64,000 nt of DNA from Ophioderma brevispina (lineage: Eukaryota; Echinodermata; Ophiuroidea; Amphilepidida; Ophiodermatidae): positions 1-64,000 of the forward strand of contig JAMKCH010014254.1 in NCBI GenBank assembly GCA_023653785.1. The letters are read 5' to 3'. The notes beneath the pieces were generated by a model. That model saw nothing but the letters and a program-made list of their open reading frames with translations. It was not told where the DNA came from and made no database searches. The stretch's first letter is position 1. Each line of letters begins with the position of its first letter. Both the position numbers and the translations under genes were made by a program. Of this stretch, positions 24,301 through 39,300 are shown one piece after another.

Positions 24301-27300
24301 TTTTGGGCACACAAAATTGCATCTTTTCATACTGTGTGTTGGCCTGTGATGATGAAAGGAAAAAAGTAAAAAGGGGTAAGTAGGGGGAAGGGGTCATTTG
24401 GGGCCATTACTTGTGAGGTCAGATATCATCCGAGTTCAATGAGTCATTGATAAATAGTTGTTGTTGCACTTTAATTGCGTTAGGTGAAATGAAGTAGGCA
24501 AAACAGTTTTTTGTTTTGAATTTAGGGACAGAAAAGACCATTTTTAATATTGAATGTCCACCAACTTGAAAAAGGGGGATTGATTGCATCAAACCAATTC
24601 CTTTGTTTTAAAAAGTAGGGGTGTAGGATAATGATATCCTTCATTCTCTTGATTTTTTTCCGCACAATTGTTGTTAGAGGTTTAAAAGTATCAAAAATCT
24701 TAAGCATTATTTCTCATTTCTATTAAATTTTCAAACAAGGCAACATTTTGGTACACCAAAAGATTTATCTTAAAGTTTGCTGTAGTCACAAGTGACTATT
24801 TTTAAAACTCGCCCTCAAAAATGTGTTCATCACAGTCACACCTTTATGGCTAATTAACAGCCTTGCTTAATACAGTCAACCCTTTTCACAACAGTCAGCC
24901 GTCCTAACCAACTAAACTTTCCCGATTGTTACAGTTATCTAGAAATCTATGTGAACGAGTACGGGATCTCTGCGCAATAACCAAAGAACCACACACTACG
25001 TGTACGAGAACATCCCGGATGGACCATATGTTCAAGGATGTGAGGTTTTTTTGCCACTACTTTCCATGTCAGTTAATGGTTGTTTGTCTGTTATAGGAGG
25101 GTAGCCTAGTTCAAGGGTGTCTGCTACGAACCGACAAAACTTGTTCATTTTATGACCATTTTATTACTCAAGATGTTGAACATTGTGTTTGCAGGTTGAA
25201 ATCAGTGCTTTAGCATTGAAGGGGCTTACCTCGTCTAGAGAAAGATTCAATAAACAAGTATTTAAAAAAAACTGTCGGGGCGCAGCATTCATTAATTTTT
25301 CAAGAAATAAGAAACACATTAAAAAGACAAATTAAGAGGAAGAGTAGATGGTTTTCTAGTTGAAGTTGGCACTTTAATTACAGAAACTTGTTATAAAAAG
25401 AAATTTATTCATAAACTGATTTTTTAAAGTGGATGGTTGATACATGAGTATAAGATTGCACATTTAGAACCAATAACCTTGTTTCAACTTGATTTCCCGT
25501 TGAACTTTGACCTTGGTAGTGACCTTTGACCTCACATAGTTGTATGTAAGCTTTAATTAACGTAGGTTACACCTTCCTGTCATTTCAATAAAGAAAAATC
25601 GAAAAGGCGCCTATGGGGCATAATATGTAAAAAATGCATTCCCTAAGTTTAAAGCTTTATTTCATGTACTAAAAAAAATCTCCGTTCATTTCAAATAAAA
25701 GCCAATAAAAAAAATGCCAATTGGGCACAAAATGTGTTAAATTGGGCGCAAAATGTGTTAAAACTGGAAGCAAAATATCAAAAAATGCATCCCTAAGTTA
25801 CGAGCTTAATTTGATGTCCGTAAACCTCTCTGGCATTTCAAATAAAAAAAAAAAGGAAAATTTTTTTTAAAAAAAAAGCCCAATTGGGCGCCCAAAATGT
25901 GTTAAACTGATTCCCAAAGTTAAAAGCTTAAATTTGATGTACGGTAAAATCTCAAGGGGGAAGGAAATTTGCCAACCCTAACAGCAACAGCGAATTCAAA
26001 AAAGGTGGTATCATACTGCCGGGATGCCGGTCTGTTTCAAAGACTTAAGGTAGGAGGGTGCTCGTACGCATATCGAACGGGTACAACCAGACTTGACTAA
26101 GACTAGGCCTGTCACGAATTGAAATCTAAATGACCGTTTTATTGGAAATTACACATTTTGCAGCGAGGTTATAATCAACAAACACTCGACGGATTTTGAC
26201 CATTATTAATTGTTTCTTAAATTATCATTATATTACTAAGTCTTTGAACAGAGGGTTAAGAGATGATTTGTAATCTCACTTGGACCGAGGACTGCCATAG
26301 TAAATGACGTAGTAGTGTTCCCAAATTACTGTTGGAATCCCCATGCCCAAATCAGCAGGATCGTTTCCTACCCCCTGGTAAAGTCTTCCTGTCATTTCAA
26401 ATAAAGAAAATAGAAAAAAAAAAATGCCCAATTGGGCACAAAATGTGTTTTTTTTTTAAAGGATCCCAAGTATAAGCTTTATAATTTAATGTAGGTTACA
26501 CCTTCCTGTCATTTCAAATAAAGATGTTACCTAAGAACTTCCACACATGTTTGGTAAATATTTAAACTTGCGTCAATCATTACCACCCTAAAATACAACC
26601 CTGAACGACCCATGTGCACTAAAATGACCTAGGGAAGAGAAAACCAAATCCTTCCAATTATTTGCCTTTCACTGTAATATACCTCTTGCTCACCGTAGTT
26701 TAACTCTACGTGGCCCGGTCATTTTCTTACTTTAACTTCCTATTCGGGATCACCCTTTATCTATCCTTGCAACGTTTTAACCAAAACCATATTTCCCAGC
26801 CGTCTGGGCAGAGACTAAAATCAAGAAATGTTGATAAAATTATAATTTAAAAAAAAAAAAAAATATTCTTTGTCTGAAATTGCATCGGCAGCACACCCAA
26901 ACACTAAAACTAAAAATTAATAGAGTAGTTAGATAATTTTCATAAAAGAAAAAAACATTTAAAATGACATCAGAATATAGAATTAGACTCATTCGCAATT
27001 TGAGGGCAGTGGTTTCTATAGTCGGGTAGCTATAAATTGGTTATACTCCTGGTGGTCTGTTGTGCACATGGATTCTAGGAAGCCTGTTAGTCTGGGTATA
27101 AATAAAACCACCAAATACTATTGTGGTCAGGTGGAGTGGCTATGCACATGAGTACTAAGTGCGACAGCCTTGATGGCTTTGTGGTTGTAATCTCCCTGTA
27201 TAAAAATCATATATTTTTTTGCAAATGCAGAAAAAAGTTACAGATAGAACAAAGCGCTATGCCTGAGTGAATTTATTGAACTTGCTATTGGAAGGCTGCA

Positions 27301-30300
27301 AGAATGGAACATAGGCCAGGTGGGAATTAGACGAAATTCAAATTAGGTGCTTGATAAAATGAAATTTTGCCATGGCTCTTGCTACTTTCTTTAGTTTTAG
27401 GGAGGGGGGAAATATGCTCCCACTCCTTGAATGATTTCTGCCTAATATGCCCCAATATGATCCGTGACATTATTTGTATCAGACTTGCTATAGAGGAGGA
27501 ACAGACCTAGCGGTAAGCAGGGAGAGCACATCTCCCCCTCCATCCCCGTTTCGCCTGATAGAGCCTTGCACCGACTCGGCTCGCTTTCTTAGGTTTTGAT
27601 TAAGCTTCCTCCTCCCTATACTCGACCCGCGTACAGCCTTCCTACCTGTGGGTGACCAAAGGGGGAGCTTAATGGAGCGCCATGATATGCCTTACTTCTA
27701 CCGCCGTTTCGTCGATAAACCTGCCCCGCTTTGACCATGGCGCCCCCTCCCCCCCCACTCCTTCCAGCACCACCTCCTGCTCGGTATTTTCACTCGCCCC
27801 GCCGGGCGAACTCCTAAGTGCGCATTGGTGAATCCCTTTACCCTTACAAACCCAGAAGGCTACCCTTCTTGACAAACTGGAAAAGGTGGTGTCTAAAAAA
27901 CATACAGACTAATGTATTCAAATGGGCTTTTTATTTATTAAAAAAGACAATTTTTCTGAGGCTTTGAATGCAAACCCATGAAAATTTTAAAAATTTGTTA
28001 AATATTTGAAGCCAAAATCAGCAAGGGGGTGTTTTCACAACCAAAATGACTCCTTAACAAGGGGTAGGGGTAGGGTGGTTTAAGGGGTTTAATAGTCAGC
28101 CTCAGCCACACTTAGCCTAGCAAACCAGCCAGTGCCACCAGGTTGGTTGGGTTATTGTCTGACATAGTAACCATGTAATTTAGTGCCCACCAGGGGATTT
28201 GTGAGTTCTGCTTGCTGCTGCATTAAATGTTGGAATTAGGTATATTGCAAAAATTAGGCTCCAGTGTATTGTCCTCGTCAATTGATTGAAATAATGGGAC
28301 AAAGTTGCTTATGTAATTCTTGTTCAAGGTTTCCAGGTCTTAAGACCTGTGTAGTCAAGACTATGTCGGACATCAAGGACCCTTATGGGACAAGGCAATA
28401 TACAAAGGTAAGAACTAGATGGAAATGTTACGATATGTGAAGTAGTTAACATCTCTACTGTTTGTATTATTTATAATAATAATAGGTATCCCAAAAAAAA
28501 TCATGAGATGGGCCTGTGCATAGAAAGTACTATGTGAAAACTTCTATTAGGAATGAAGGGGGTGGGAGGTGGGGGGGGTGGGAGGATTGAATCAAAAATA
28601 CTTTCTGACATCTTAACAATGTTAAACACAAAGGAAAAGCATTTCCATTGTGCATGAGGTTGACATCCCTAGAGCACTTACTGTCAGACATGGAACAAGT
28701 TTTTGAACCAGTGCAATTATATTAGCTTGTATTTAGTCCTTGTTCTGTGCTAGATACTATCCGTCATCATAAATACAAGCAAATGTTTCTCACTTGCTGA
28801 AGAAAATAGTTAAACATTCTTTGTAACAGTGCAAAAAGTTATTTTATTCAATATTCATTTATTTGTCTTGTTCTGATGTTAATTTTGTGAAATGACACTG
28901 CAATTTAAACATCAATTATTTTCAATTGTAGAAATACCAGCTAGTACCAACATGAATGACACAAGTAGCCGGTCGCATGCCATATCAAATTAAATTTATA
29001 CACAGGTACAATTTCATGTGTAAGGTTCATTGCAACAAGATTGCGGCATTTTGGTCATAGTGTTTGCTCAATTTTTCTCTCAACATAGCAAATGTTTGAG
29101 GAGTAGTATTGTGTGAATCTAAAAAGAAAATGCATATAACGTGCAAAGATAATAGAATAAGTGTTTCAAAAAAATTGCCGTACTGACCGGTATAGTCCAT
29201 GGTCGTGTTATAAATCCCACCCCCAAATTTTTGTTGAAGGTTCAGAACTTCGGCAAGATCACATTATAATCCCAACCCCCATTTTACGGGGAGAAAACGG
29301 CAGTTACATGCGACTTTTTTACAGTATGATGAAAAAAAAAAATCGTAAGCCCGAATTATTTATTTTAAAAATCGGGTACAGTAATTTTCCCATTTGCAAG
29401 CATTATAATGTTGCTATCGCTAGGTACTGTTAGATGCGCTGGTCAGGGTAAAACAGACGATGATCTGCTTACAATAAGGTGGATTACATTTAAAAATAAA
29501 ACTGTCTGAATGGGGTCGGTACGGGTATTTGTAAAGGGATCTAATGATATACCGCCAACAAATGTTTTCACCTTTGTGACGGCTTAATTACCGCGCCGAT
29601 TAACAAGTCCAAAACTACATTTGTTTAGAGGTGCTTTTGAAGAGCACGGTCCCGACGACTCCCCACGGCGAGTTTTCACCACGTGAGTGCCTGCGCATCC
29701 CAGGTCAAGTCGGGGGAAGGAACTCGCACCTGCATCTTCGTTTTAACAAGATTTATTGGGTTTTTAAGGTAAAGCCATGTAAACAGTTTGTTGTAAATTG
29801 AGTTATGCGTTAATTTTTCAAAATGGATTATCTCTTTCTAAGCTTGTTAATGTAGACGAAAGTGTCTTATGTAAAGGATTATAAAGCAAGAGTTTTAAGT
29901 TGATTTTACTCACTCACTCGTTTACTCTCATATCAGTCTTGATAGTCATTGCGTTAACATCAAATATTTCAGTTCCTTCAAATTCACTTAAGTTCCGTAT
30001 GCCGCGAAAGCTAAATGTTGGACAGTAGAGCAGAAATGTGAGATTGTTGAGTCGGTATCGCGGAGAATGGCAGAAACCAAAAACGGACAGCAGAAGAATA
30101 GGGCTGCGAGAGGAAGTCCATACGGCAGTGGGACATGGAATATAAGGCCCTCAGCCAAAACAACGTCGGCCGATCTAAAAAATCAGAAAAAGCAACTGCA
30201 TGATGGTTCTGGAACCGGGAGCGATGGGTGTGAAATGGATGTGATGCTGCTGTATTTGATTTTCTTTGTCGAGCTTCGGATGAGGGCAAACCGTTTACAA

Positions 30301-33300
30301 TTTCAATGCTACAAGATGAGCAAGGCAAGACGCAAGCCGGTCCTGAATCTTGCAAAATTTTCAAGCATCTATAGGCTGGTTAGTCGCTGGATGGAAAAAA
30401 CGCATGCAGTAAGCTATTACCTCTGGTACTCTGAAAGCCAGAAAGTCCAGAGGACTATCGTGAGCACTTGCTAGCTTTTCGCCGCCACATCATTCACCTC
30501 CGGGAACAGCATGGGACTATCCGCTACATCATATTGTAAATATGGAATTCTCAAACAATGTTCGAGGGGGAGCGGACCAGTTAGGATCACCAATACTGGT
30601 GGGAAAAAGAAGGGTTTCACGGTAGCCCTTGCTGCTTCAGAAGATGGGCCATTAACTTCCCGCACAAGTTAATATTCAAGAGGACAATTTGACAGAATCC
30701 CTCCTATATACTTTAATTCTTCCGTGTGCCAAACACATCAACATTCGGGGGCCCCTCGCCTAACGGATGGATGAGATCCGCAGAAGTCCATATCTGGATT
30801 CGAAAGAAAAACATATAATGTCCGCGATCAACAGACGATGTGAATTGTTGTTGCTGTTGGACGATATTTACCGCGCATCGCTCCGCTGCCACACGTGAAC
30901 TTATGGATCACAATTGTAACGTTGCTATTGTACATTCCGGCAGGGTGTACTTCACTATGCCAAACCCCATGGATGTTTCAATTAAAACGACCCCTTTAAA
31001 AACAACATGCGCCGATTGTGGACCGATTGGTTTCGCACCAACAATGAGCGTTACCCCTGCAGGTAACCTGGCTGAAATCGCCAACGCGACAGCAGGTGCT
31101 AGATTGGGTGTCTGAGGCTTGGCGCCAAATCCCCAGCTGATGAACCAGCGACGCGAGTTTCGATGTGGTATCAGTAATGCACTTGACGGGTCCCAAGATG
31201 TGCGAGTGAAGGATGAAATCCCAGCACCAGATGAGCAAGATAAACTGGGAAGTGACGGCAGGCGGTATCTCTTTTGATGATGATGACGATGACGGTGATG
31301 ACGACCCTGACTTTGATGGTTTTGATGATGATGAGGAGGGGAGGATAATGATATACAAGATGACCATGAAGAGAAATTGAACTTAAAGAAAGACTCATAT
31401 TCTGCCAAGTAGCGGGATTAGATTCTAATGTTTCAGTAAATAAAACCGTTGTGAAGCATTTTGTTTCCATTTTTGTGTTGTTAAAGAAAGTAAACAGTGA
31501 TTGATTTTTATGTTAAAAAGTTTACTTAAACTAACTGTTCAGGATTTGGCAAAAAGGTTAGAGCAACTCATGCACTTGTACCTCATTTGACTTTTTATTT
31601 TGTTTTGATTTACAACACAAAAATGACAAAAACAATTTAAAAACACCAAAAAACAGAAACCTCAATCAAGGTGGCAGTAGATCAGGTTTCATTGTTATAT
31701 AAAGAAAACTCAAACAAATGTTAGAGGATAATTTCAACTTTCAAAAATGAACAATATGAAAACCCCCCCCCCCGAAAAAAAAAAAACTAATGTATTAACA
31801 TTTGAAGTTGTGAAATTGTTTTAATGAGATTTGCCTGGATAACAGGAACCCTTGTCGTTTTTTTTTTATTTTTTAAACAGTGTTTGCGAATTTTATTTCC
31901 AATTGAAGTTAAAAATGTCTATTAGATACACTGTGTTCTTTTAAACGTATCCTGTATAAATGTGTTATAAATGTTTAGTGTCGTTTATTTTTTAAATCCA
32001 TCATTCATTACTCATGCATATTAAAGATAGTCTTCAGTTGTTGTGATTTTGGTATCTCTGAACAGTGCTTATTTATATTGTGTGATGAGGTCTGTTATTT
32101 TATGTTAAAACATTTGTTTTCCCAATGATAATTTATTCATTTCATATCAAATATTGGTTATTCATTTGTTTGTTTACGGTAAATATTTATAACACATCTT
32201 GTCCGCAGTTGTTTATGATATTAGTTTTTTTCCCGCTGTCATTTTGATCCAGGCCCCAGGGTCCATTGCAGGGCCCTTTCAGGTTCGCCGCCAATGCAAT
32301 ACGCGCACGTTGCACCGGCACTCAAAAGAAAGTTGAAGTAAAATGCTACGAGAACCTACGCCTTTTCTTTAGTATGAACAAGATATGCAAAATGCGTATT
32401 TTTAATTTGCATTTTTAGGCGCTTTTCCACTTGGTCAAATTGAAAAATTTTTTAAATGATCCACTAAAAACAAACGTCCGCATTTTTTAAATGGCAATTT
32501 TAAAAAATATCAGCGCGGTCTTATGAGACGAACTCGAACTCACTTTTTTAATTGGGCCTAGACCATTGCTTAGGCCATGAGTTGTGCCGCCTCTTGACAT
32601 TTTTTCAGTAAAACAAATTCTGGTATGTGACACCTGATTACCACTGTAAAACAGTGTTTTGCGAGTTCACGTTTTTCTAAAACATTGCCTACATTTTTGT
32701 AAATATTTTCAGCGGCTTAGGGAGGGGTCACTATTCGGGGCTGATTTACGCCAAGGGAATGGGGAGTTTGAGGGGGAAACCCAACATTTTTTTGTTAAGA
32801 GAGAACCAGGGGCGAGTGGGGGGGCGGAGGTGGGGGGGGGGGAGGGGGGGAAGGGATCTCGGGAAAGTGAAATTTTTCATCAACGAGGAGAAGGGGAGAC
32901 GGAGACATGAACTTTTAAATGGGGGAGAAATCAGAATGCATCAGGGGCAGTGGGGAAATTTTGAACGGAAGCGAGGGGGAAACGCGAAATTTTTTACCGA
33001 AAAACAAGTTGATGAAATCCTACATTCCCCCTCCCCCGCATAATGACTGCTCCCTTACAAGCACCATAAAAAATCACCAATCAATGTTTTATAAAAAGAA
33101 TTAAAAGTGTTTGTTTCATCATTGTTTCAACTTCAATATTTATTTCAAAAAACATTCATTAAGAAAATGTGTTTATGAATAGATGTGGTGTTATGGTGGT
33201 TGCATTTTGTTGTTCCATTTACAATCCCAATCACAAGTACGGAATAAAAAAGTAAAAGAATGGAAAGAAAAAAACAAATCAGTTGTTGGCGGTACACGTT

Positions 33301-36300
33301 TATTGTAAAGTGAAATCTAAATTCTTATCTTCCTTGGTGCTTTGAAATGAAGAATATCCATGCTGTACCCCAAAGCTCTTACGGCAAAACCGCAAATCAC
33401 CATGTTCATCCACGTGTGTAGGACTGACAACAAAGCAAGTATCGGCGTATGGGCCCGGCAGGAAAGTCACTCACGGGGGCGGGTAGTAAAGCATGACGGG
33501 CGCGTGACTTGTAAATCATCGTACGTAACAAGCGCAACAAAATATCCAAATGATACTCACGGGGGGCGGGTAGTGGTAAGTTAAAAAAGTTCACTGACGG
33601 GGCGTGTGACTTGTAAATCATCGTACGTAACAAGGCAACAAAAATATGCAAATGAGGTTAACATGAAGTCACCCACGCACCGGGGCGTTGCATAAACATG
33701 TATGCTGAAAGTCACAGAATGGGAAATCATGACCTGTTTTCACATAGTGAGCACTGAGAAATCATAGTGGGTATAATTTATGTGATGACAAGCAGATTTC
33801 TCACGATAGGAACTGCACCTTTTCTGGCGACAAAATGGGTCAAAACATTGGTTGTGAGTTCCGAAAAGAGGGAAGTTGTATCAATGTTCTGGCAACACAA
33901 GGTTTTAATGACCAAATATAACATCCTTTTTTTATAAAAAAAAACATAAATGAGGCGTAAAGTCAAATGTAATCATGTTAAAGTTTATTGATAACATTTC
34001 AAACAAACTACAAACCGTTTATTGAACAAACTTATTACTGCCTTAGGGGTTGGTTTACGGAGACTTGCGTATTTTGTGTTTGGATTAAGATCCGGTTATA
34101 ATCCCACCCCAAATTCCAGACATATTTCAGGTGAAAAACCAGGGGGGACTATACACGGGTTTCCCAGTACCGGACTTATTTTGCACCAGTGAGGGGGCTT
34201 GACTGTACCCTTCTGTACACATTCTTAGTACAGTCGAGGGGACCCCAGCTGTGCCGTTCTGTTTTTCTGTGTCAAAATTTCAATTTGCTCATGCTGCCAT
34301 ATACTTTCATTAAAGTTGCACTGAGGGATTTCAAGTCATCCATATTTTCTGTGATGTGTAGTGATTTCATATAAATTAGACACTCAATAGATTCCCTAGC
34401 TTTTATTTGGCTACAGAAATAACTTAGAATGAAAACAAAAGGTGATTTGTATGCTTATATTTCAATAGAAAACATAGGCTGAATTTCCTATTTGCTTTTA
34501 TAGGAAATTAAAAGTTTCACAATTTTTGTACCAAAGAAACAGTTCTCAGCTTAATCTTTTCAGATGGGGATAATTTTGATAGGAAGCTTTACACCAGTGC
34601 AAAAATCAGAATGTTCACATTTTTTAGGAACACTTGTTATTTGAAATCTCTTGTTGCACTTTAAGTTTGACAGGATTTGGAAACAAATATCACTGACCAT
34701 GATTGCACATGTGACATGACTTGGTGAGGTCAGAGGTCACCATTAGGGATCACAGGTCAAAATGTGATTTTCACTAAAAATGCTACTCCTACAGATTATG
34801 TAGCATAATTGCATGACTCATGCAAGTGATGTAACTTGAGACCCCTTACAGAAGTTATTATCTCAAATTTTAAAGGTCATTTGGGGTCACAGAGGTCAGA
34901 GTATAAAATATTCCTTTTAGGTAAATTTCTATGTGATTACCAGCTAGTGGGACCAGGTCTTTAAGGGACTGCAAAACAACCTCAAATGACAAAGTAACAT
35001 TGTCCATGTGCTGGCCTTGGACAATTATCCAAAAGTCCACAGTGACCTCTTCATCTGAATTTGGTCAAAGGTCAAAGAAAGGTTAACTTTCAAACAACCT
35101 TAAATGACAAGTAACATTGTCAACATGTCGGTTTTGGACCAAAATCATAGTGTTCATGGTAACTTCTTCGTCTAGTGGATGGTTAGGGGTCAAAGGTTAC
35201 TCGGCTTAGCACTTTATTCCACCTCGATTGCTCAATCTGTCTTCAGATCTAGTCAATATTTTTTTAAGAAACATGAATAAATGTCTGTGTCCAATATTTT
35301 GCTACTTTTCATTGTGTGATAAAACACTTTGTCTGGCTTGAAAAAGTGTGAGTGTGTGCATGTGTATAAGTTTAGCAAGACTACGAACTGAAAGCAGCAG
35401 GACACATCAATTGAGTCATGAATCCATAATAATTAAAGCCCTTTAAGTCTGCATTCACATTTTCTCATCACTGTAGCCTTACCATAAATAACATAAAAAA
35501 CCCTCTCAGGTGTTTCAGGGCATTAGTTATGTGGCACATATCTTCCCTGGAGACTAAAGACCTTTAATGTTATAATTGCAGCCATAATTCCTTTGACTGT
35601 TTTTTGTCAAAATATGCACATGTGCTGTGTGTGCTGCTGCTATGTATTTCCCTTGCGTGTTGCAATGCGGGCTATATGGCGGGAGCATGGATGTAATTTC
35701 ATCAAGGTCCAATGGATTCTGAATCAAACTATAGTAATGTTCAGAGCAGTTTGCATTGCGCATCAACAGAGTTCATGGGTGATTTACAGCATTAAAAGCT
35801 GACTCAGAGGGCTCTCAGTAGGTAGTCTACAACCAATCAAGTGCAAAATGAGAGAAATTTACATCAAAAAATCTCCTTATATAGCCAACTAGGGCACCAG
35901 ATCTTTAACATTGAAATATGCTTTAAAGGTGCAACAAGAGATTTCAAATAACAGGTGTCTCTAAAAATATGAAAATTCTGATTTTGCCCTGGTGTAAAGC
36001 TTTCTATCAAATCGCTTTTTGTTTCATTTTAAGTCATTTCTGTAGCCAAATAAAACGTAGGGAACCTATTGCATGTCTTAATCTATATGAAATCACTACA
36101 TATCACAGAAAATATGGATGACTTGAAATCTCTCATTGCACCTTTAATGTTTAAAATGATCAATTCTACTTCAGCAACTCAGTCAATCAGGAAAAAAATA
36201 ATATAAACCCACTAAGTTCTACCAACCAATTTAATTGGTTGTACATAGGGTTTTATGATATATTTAGCCAATCAGAGACACGGTAAGAAAAGCTTAAAGG

Positions 36301-39300
36301 TTTGTAGTTATATATAGAAGGTGTGTGTGTTCCAGTTTGGTTAGGTTTTGGTTAGGTTTTCGTTTTTTGTGTCTCCTTCGAAAAGTTTAAGTCCGATTTA
36401 AACCAGACTTTGGGTTAAGGTGCAATAGGGTTCCTTCATATGTGGATGGTGTCAAAGGTCATGGACCAAGGTCAAAGGTCATCTGAGGTCATGTTCCAGA
36501 CTGCCATCTTGCCAGGGGGATGTCGCAAGTTTACTTGCAGTATTTTTTTTATTTGTTACTCAGAGGTTATATACCATGCTATATCATGTGATGAACTAAT
36601 CAGAGATACTGTAAAAAAAATTGGTAGATTTCAGAGGGATTAAGGTAGTGCATGGTAATTCTAACTGAAATTGGTTTTGAAGTTCACAAAATGTACGCCA
36701 AATGAAATTTGACACACTCTGCTTATTTGCCATCACTCTCTTAACTCAGGTAAAAATTGTTAAATCACATGGTAAAATTTCACAGTTCTGTTTTTTATGA
36801 TTCATTAAAATTTTTAAATCAAGTACATATTCTTCATGCTTAAAATTGGTATAAAATGTGATATTTTTTTTAAACATCACACAGTAAATTTCCCAGTTCT
36901 GTTCTTTATGATTCATTAAAAATGTTAAATGGGTACTTAATCTCCATGCTTAAAATGTTATTAATATGTATTTTTTTTAAAAGCATTGTAAACTTCTAAA
37001 TTTTGCATAAATAGAGATAAAATGGTGATTTCTACAATCTGCAGTAACAACCATGGAATATGCAAATTAATGCATTTGCTAATTAAATCTTGTGATGGGA
37101 GTTAGTTACAGATGGATTGGTAGGGAACCTATTGCATGTCTTAATCTATATGAAATCACTACATATCACAGAAAATATGGATGACTTGAAATCTCTCATT
37201 GCACCTTTAATGTTTAAAATGATCAATTCTACTTCAGCAACTCAGTCAATCAGGAAAAAATAATATAAACCCACTAAGTTCTACCAACCAATTTAATTGG
37301 TTGTACATAGGGTTTTATGATATATTTAGCCAATCAGAGACATGGTAAGAAAAGCTTAAAGGTTTGTAGATATATATAGAAGGTTTATTTTGATTTGTTA
37401 CTCGGAGGTTATACCACGCTATATATCATGTGTTGAACCAATCAGAGATACTGTAAAAAAAATGGGTAGATTTCAGAGGGTAAAAGGTTTGGGTGAATTG
37501 GTTTTGAAGTTCACAAAATGTACACCGAATGAAATTTGACACACTCTGCTTATTTGCCATCACTCTCTTAACTCAGGTAAAAATTGTTAAATCACATGGT
37601 AAAATTTCACAGTTCTGTTTTTTATGATTCATTAAAATTTTTAAATCAAGTACATATTCTTCATGCTTAAAATTGGTATAAAATGTGATATTTTTTTTTA
37701 ACATCACACAGTAAATTTCCCAGTTCTGTTCTTTATGATTCATTAAAAATGTTAAATGGGTACTTAATCTCCATGCTTAAAATGTTATTAATATGTATTT
37801 TTTTTAAAAGCATTGTAAAATTCTAAATTTTGCATAAATAGAGATAAAATGGTGATTTCTACAATCTGCAGTAACAACCATGGAATATGCAAATTAATGC
37901 ATTTGCTAATTAAATCTTGTGATGGGAGTTAGTTACAGATGGATTGCTTAAATGTAAATATACCACTGACAGTTTCCTGATAGTTTCATGGGCTTCCTAT
38001 TCTATCATTACTATATATGTTGGTTTTTTTTATTGCAGGCTAAATTTAAAGAAGATATGCCGAGTGAAACTGTCAGTAAAATTAACCTTGTAGATCTAGC
38101 TGGAAGGTAGGTAATATAATTATAATAAATTGTTTATTTAATCTTGTATCATAGCTCATAGGCTAAATTGCCAGAGATAGACAACAAACTAATCAAACAG
38201 AAACAATGCAACTTAGCTTAATTAGCATCATGTTGCATCATCCAAACAAACATACAATAGGAAGTGCCAACTTTCATGGTCCATTTGCCCGTATTAAGTG
38301 AACCATGGTGAAAGTGGTAGTTTTGAGTCTAATCAATATCACGTACACAAATCAAATCCAGAATTGAGTTCCCCCTGCTTAGAACCATTTCTCACCTCCA
38401 GTCCTCCCCAAATGAACTGACTGTTAGTACATGGCGAGGGATCCAAATGTGCCTCCTCAGAAAATGCCCTGGCACCCCTTCTGCCTCCCCCCCCCCCATT
38501 TGCAAAGGTCTGGTTATGTCACTGACTAGACCACACATGTCCTTATATAACCATATAATCTAAAACTTAGTTTTTGTAACAAAACAGTGTTTGGCTAAAT
38601 TGTATTTTTTTTTTTTGGTGGGAAAAAAGTCTGGGAAAATGAAACCATAAATATATAAAAATATCTCAAGAATGCTTTTGAAAATATTGAAAAATTAGCA
38701 TGCATGTTTCTGTCACCATTACTTACACCCTATTGTCAACAAAATGTGGTCTTTGCAAGCTTTTGTTTGGGGCAGACACCCAATTATGACTATTTGTTCT
38801 TATATATTTCTTTATTTGGACATTTTCAACTCTCCCAAATGATCTCCAGCCCCCCAAACAAACTTTACCAAAGACCACACTGGAACAATATATAACTCTA
38901 TTGATACCAGGTTCAAATGACACAGTATTTCTTTTTTTTGTCCCAATTTAGTGAAAGAGCAGATGCAACAGGAGCGACGGGCAATAGGCTAAAAGAAGGT
39001 GCAAATATCAACAAATCATTAGTAACTTTAGGAAACGTCATATCAGCACTCGGTAAGCTCAGCGTATAACATGCCTCAGTGGGTACTTGTGATCTCTGTA
39101 TTGAAAAGAAAAAATGGAGACCAAGGCTGGTAACTTATGTGTATAAATTACCAGTCCTGCCTAAAAGTTAACCAGTTTAGATTCTCTGTGTCAAAGAAAT
39201 GTAATTATGATAATGAAAGGCAATGTAAGGAAAGATATCATAAATCACCATTCATTATCAGATCAGAGAAGTTCTCCATTTTACTCAATTTCTCTACTCT

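Noticed and set aside
27700..27760. Gypsy-type reverse transcriptase fragment (FYRRFVDK)
   Set aside because: Only a few residues resemble the motif, with no other RT or integrase motif in order around it.
30908..31408. 166-codon minus-strand open frame
   Set aside because: Shadow of the pogo/Tigger coding strand. The serine/histidine-rich part is the reverse of the acidic tail.
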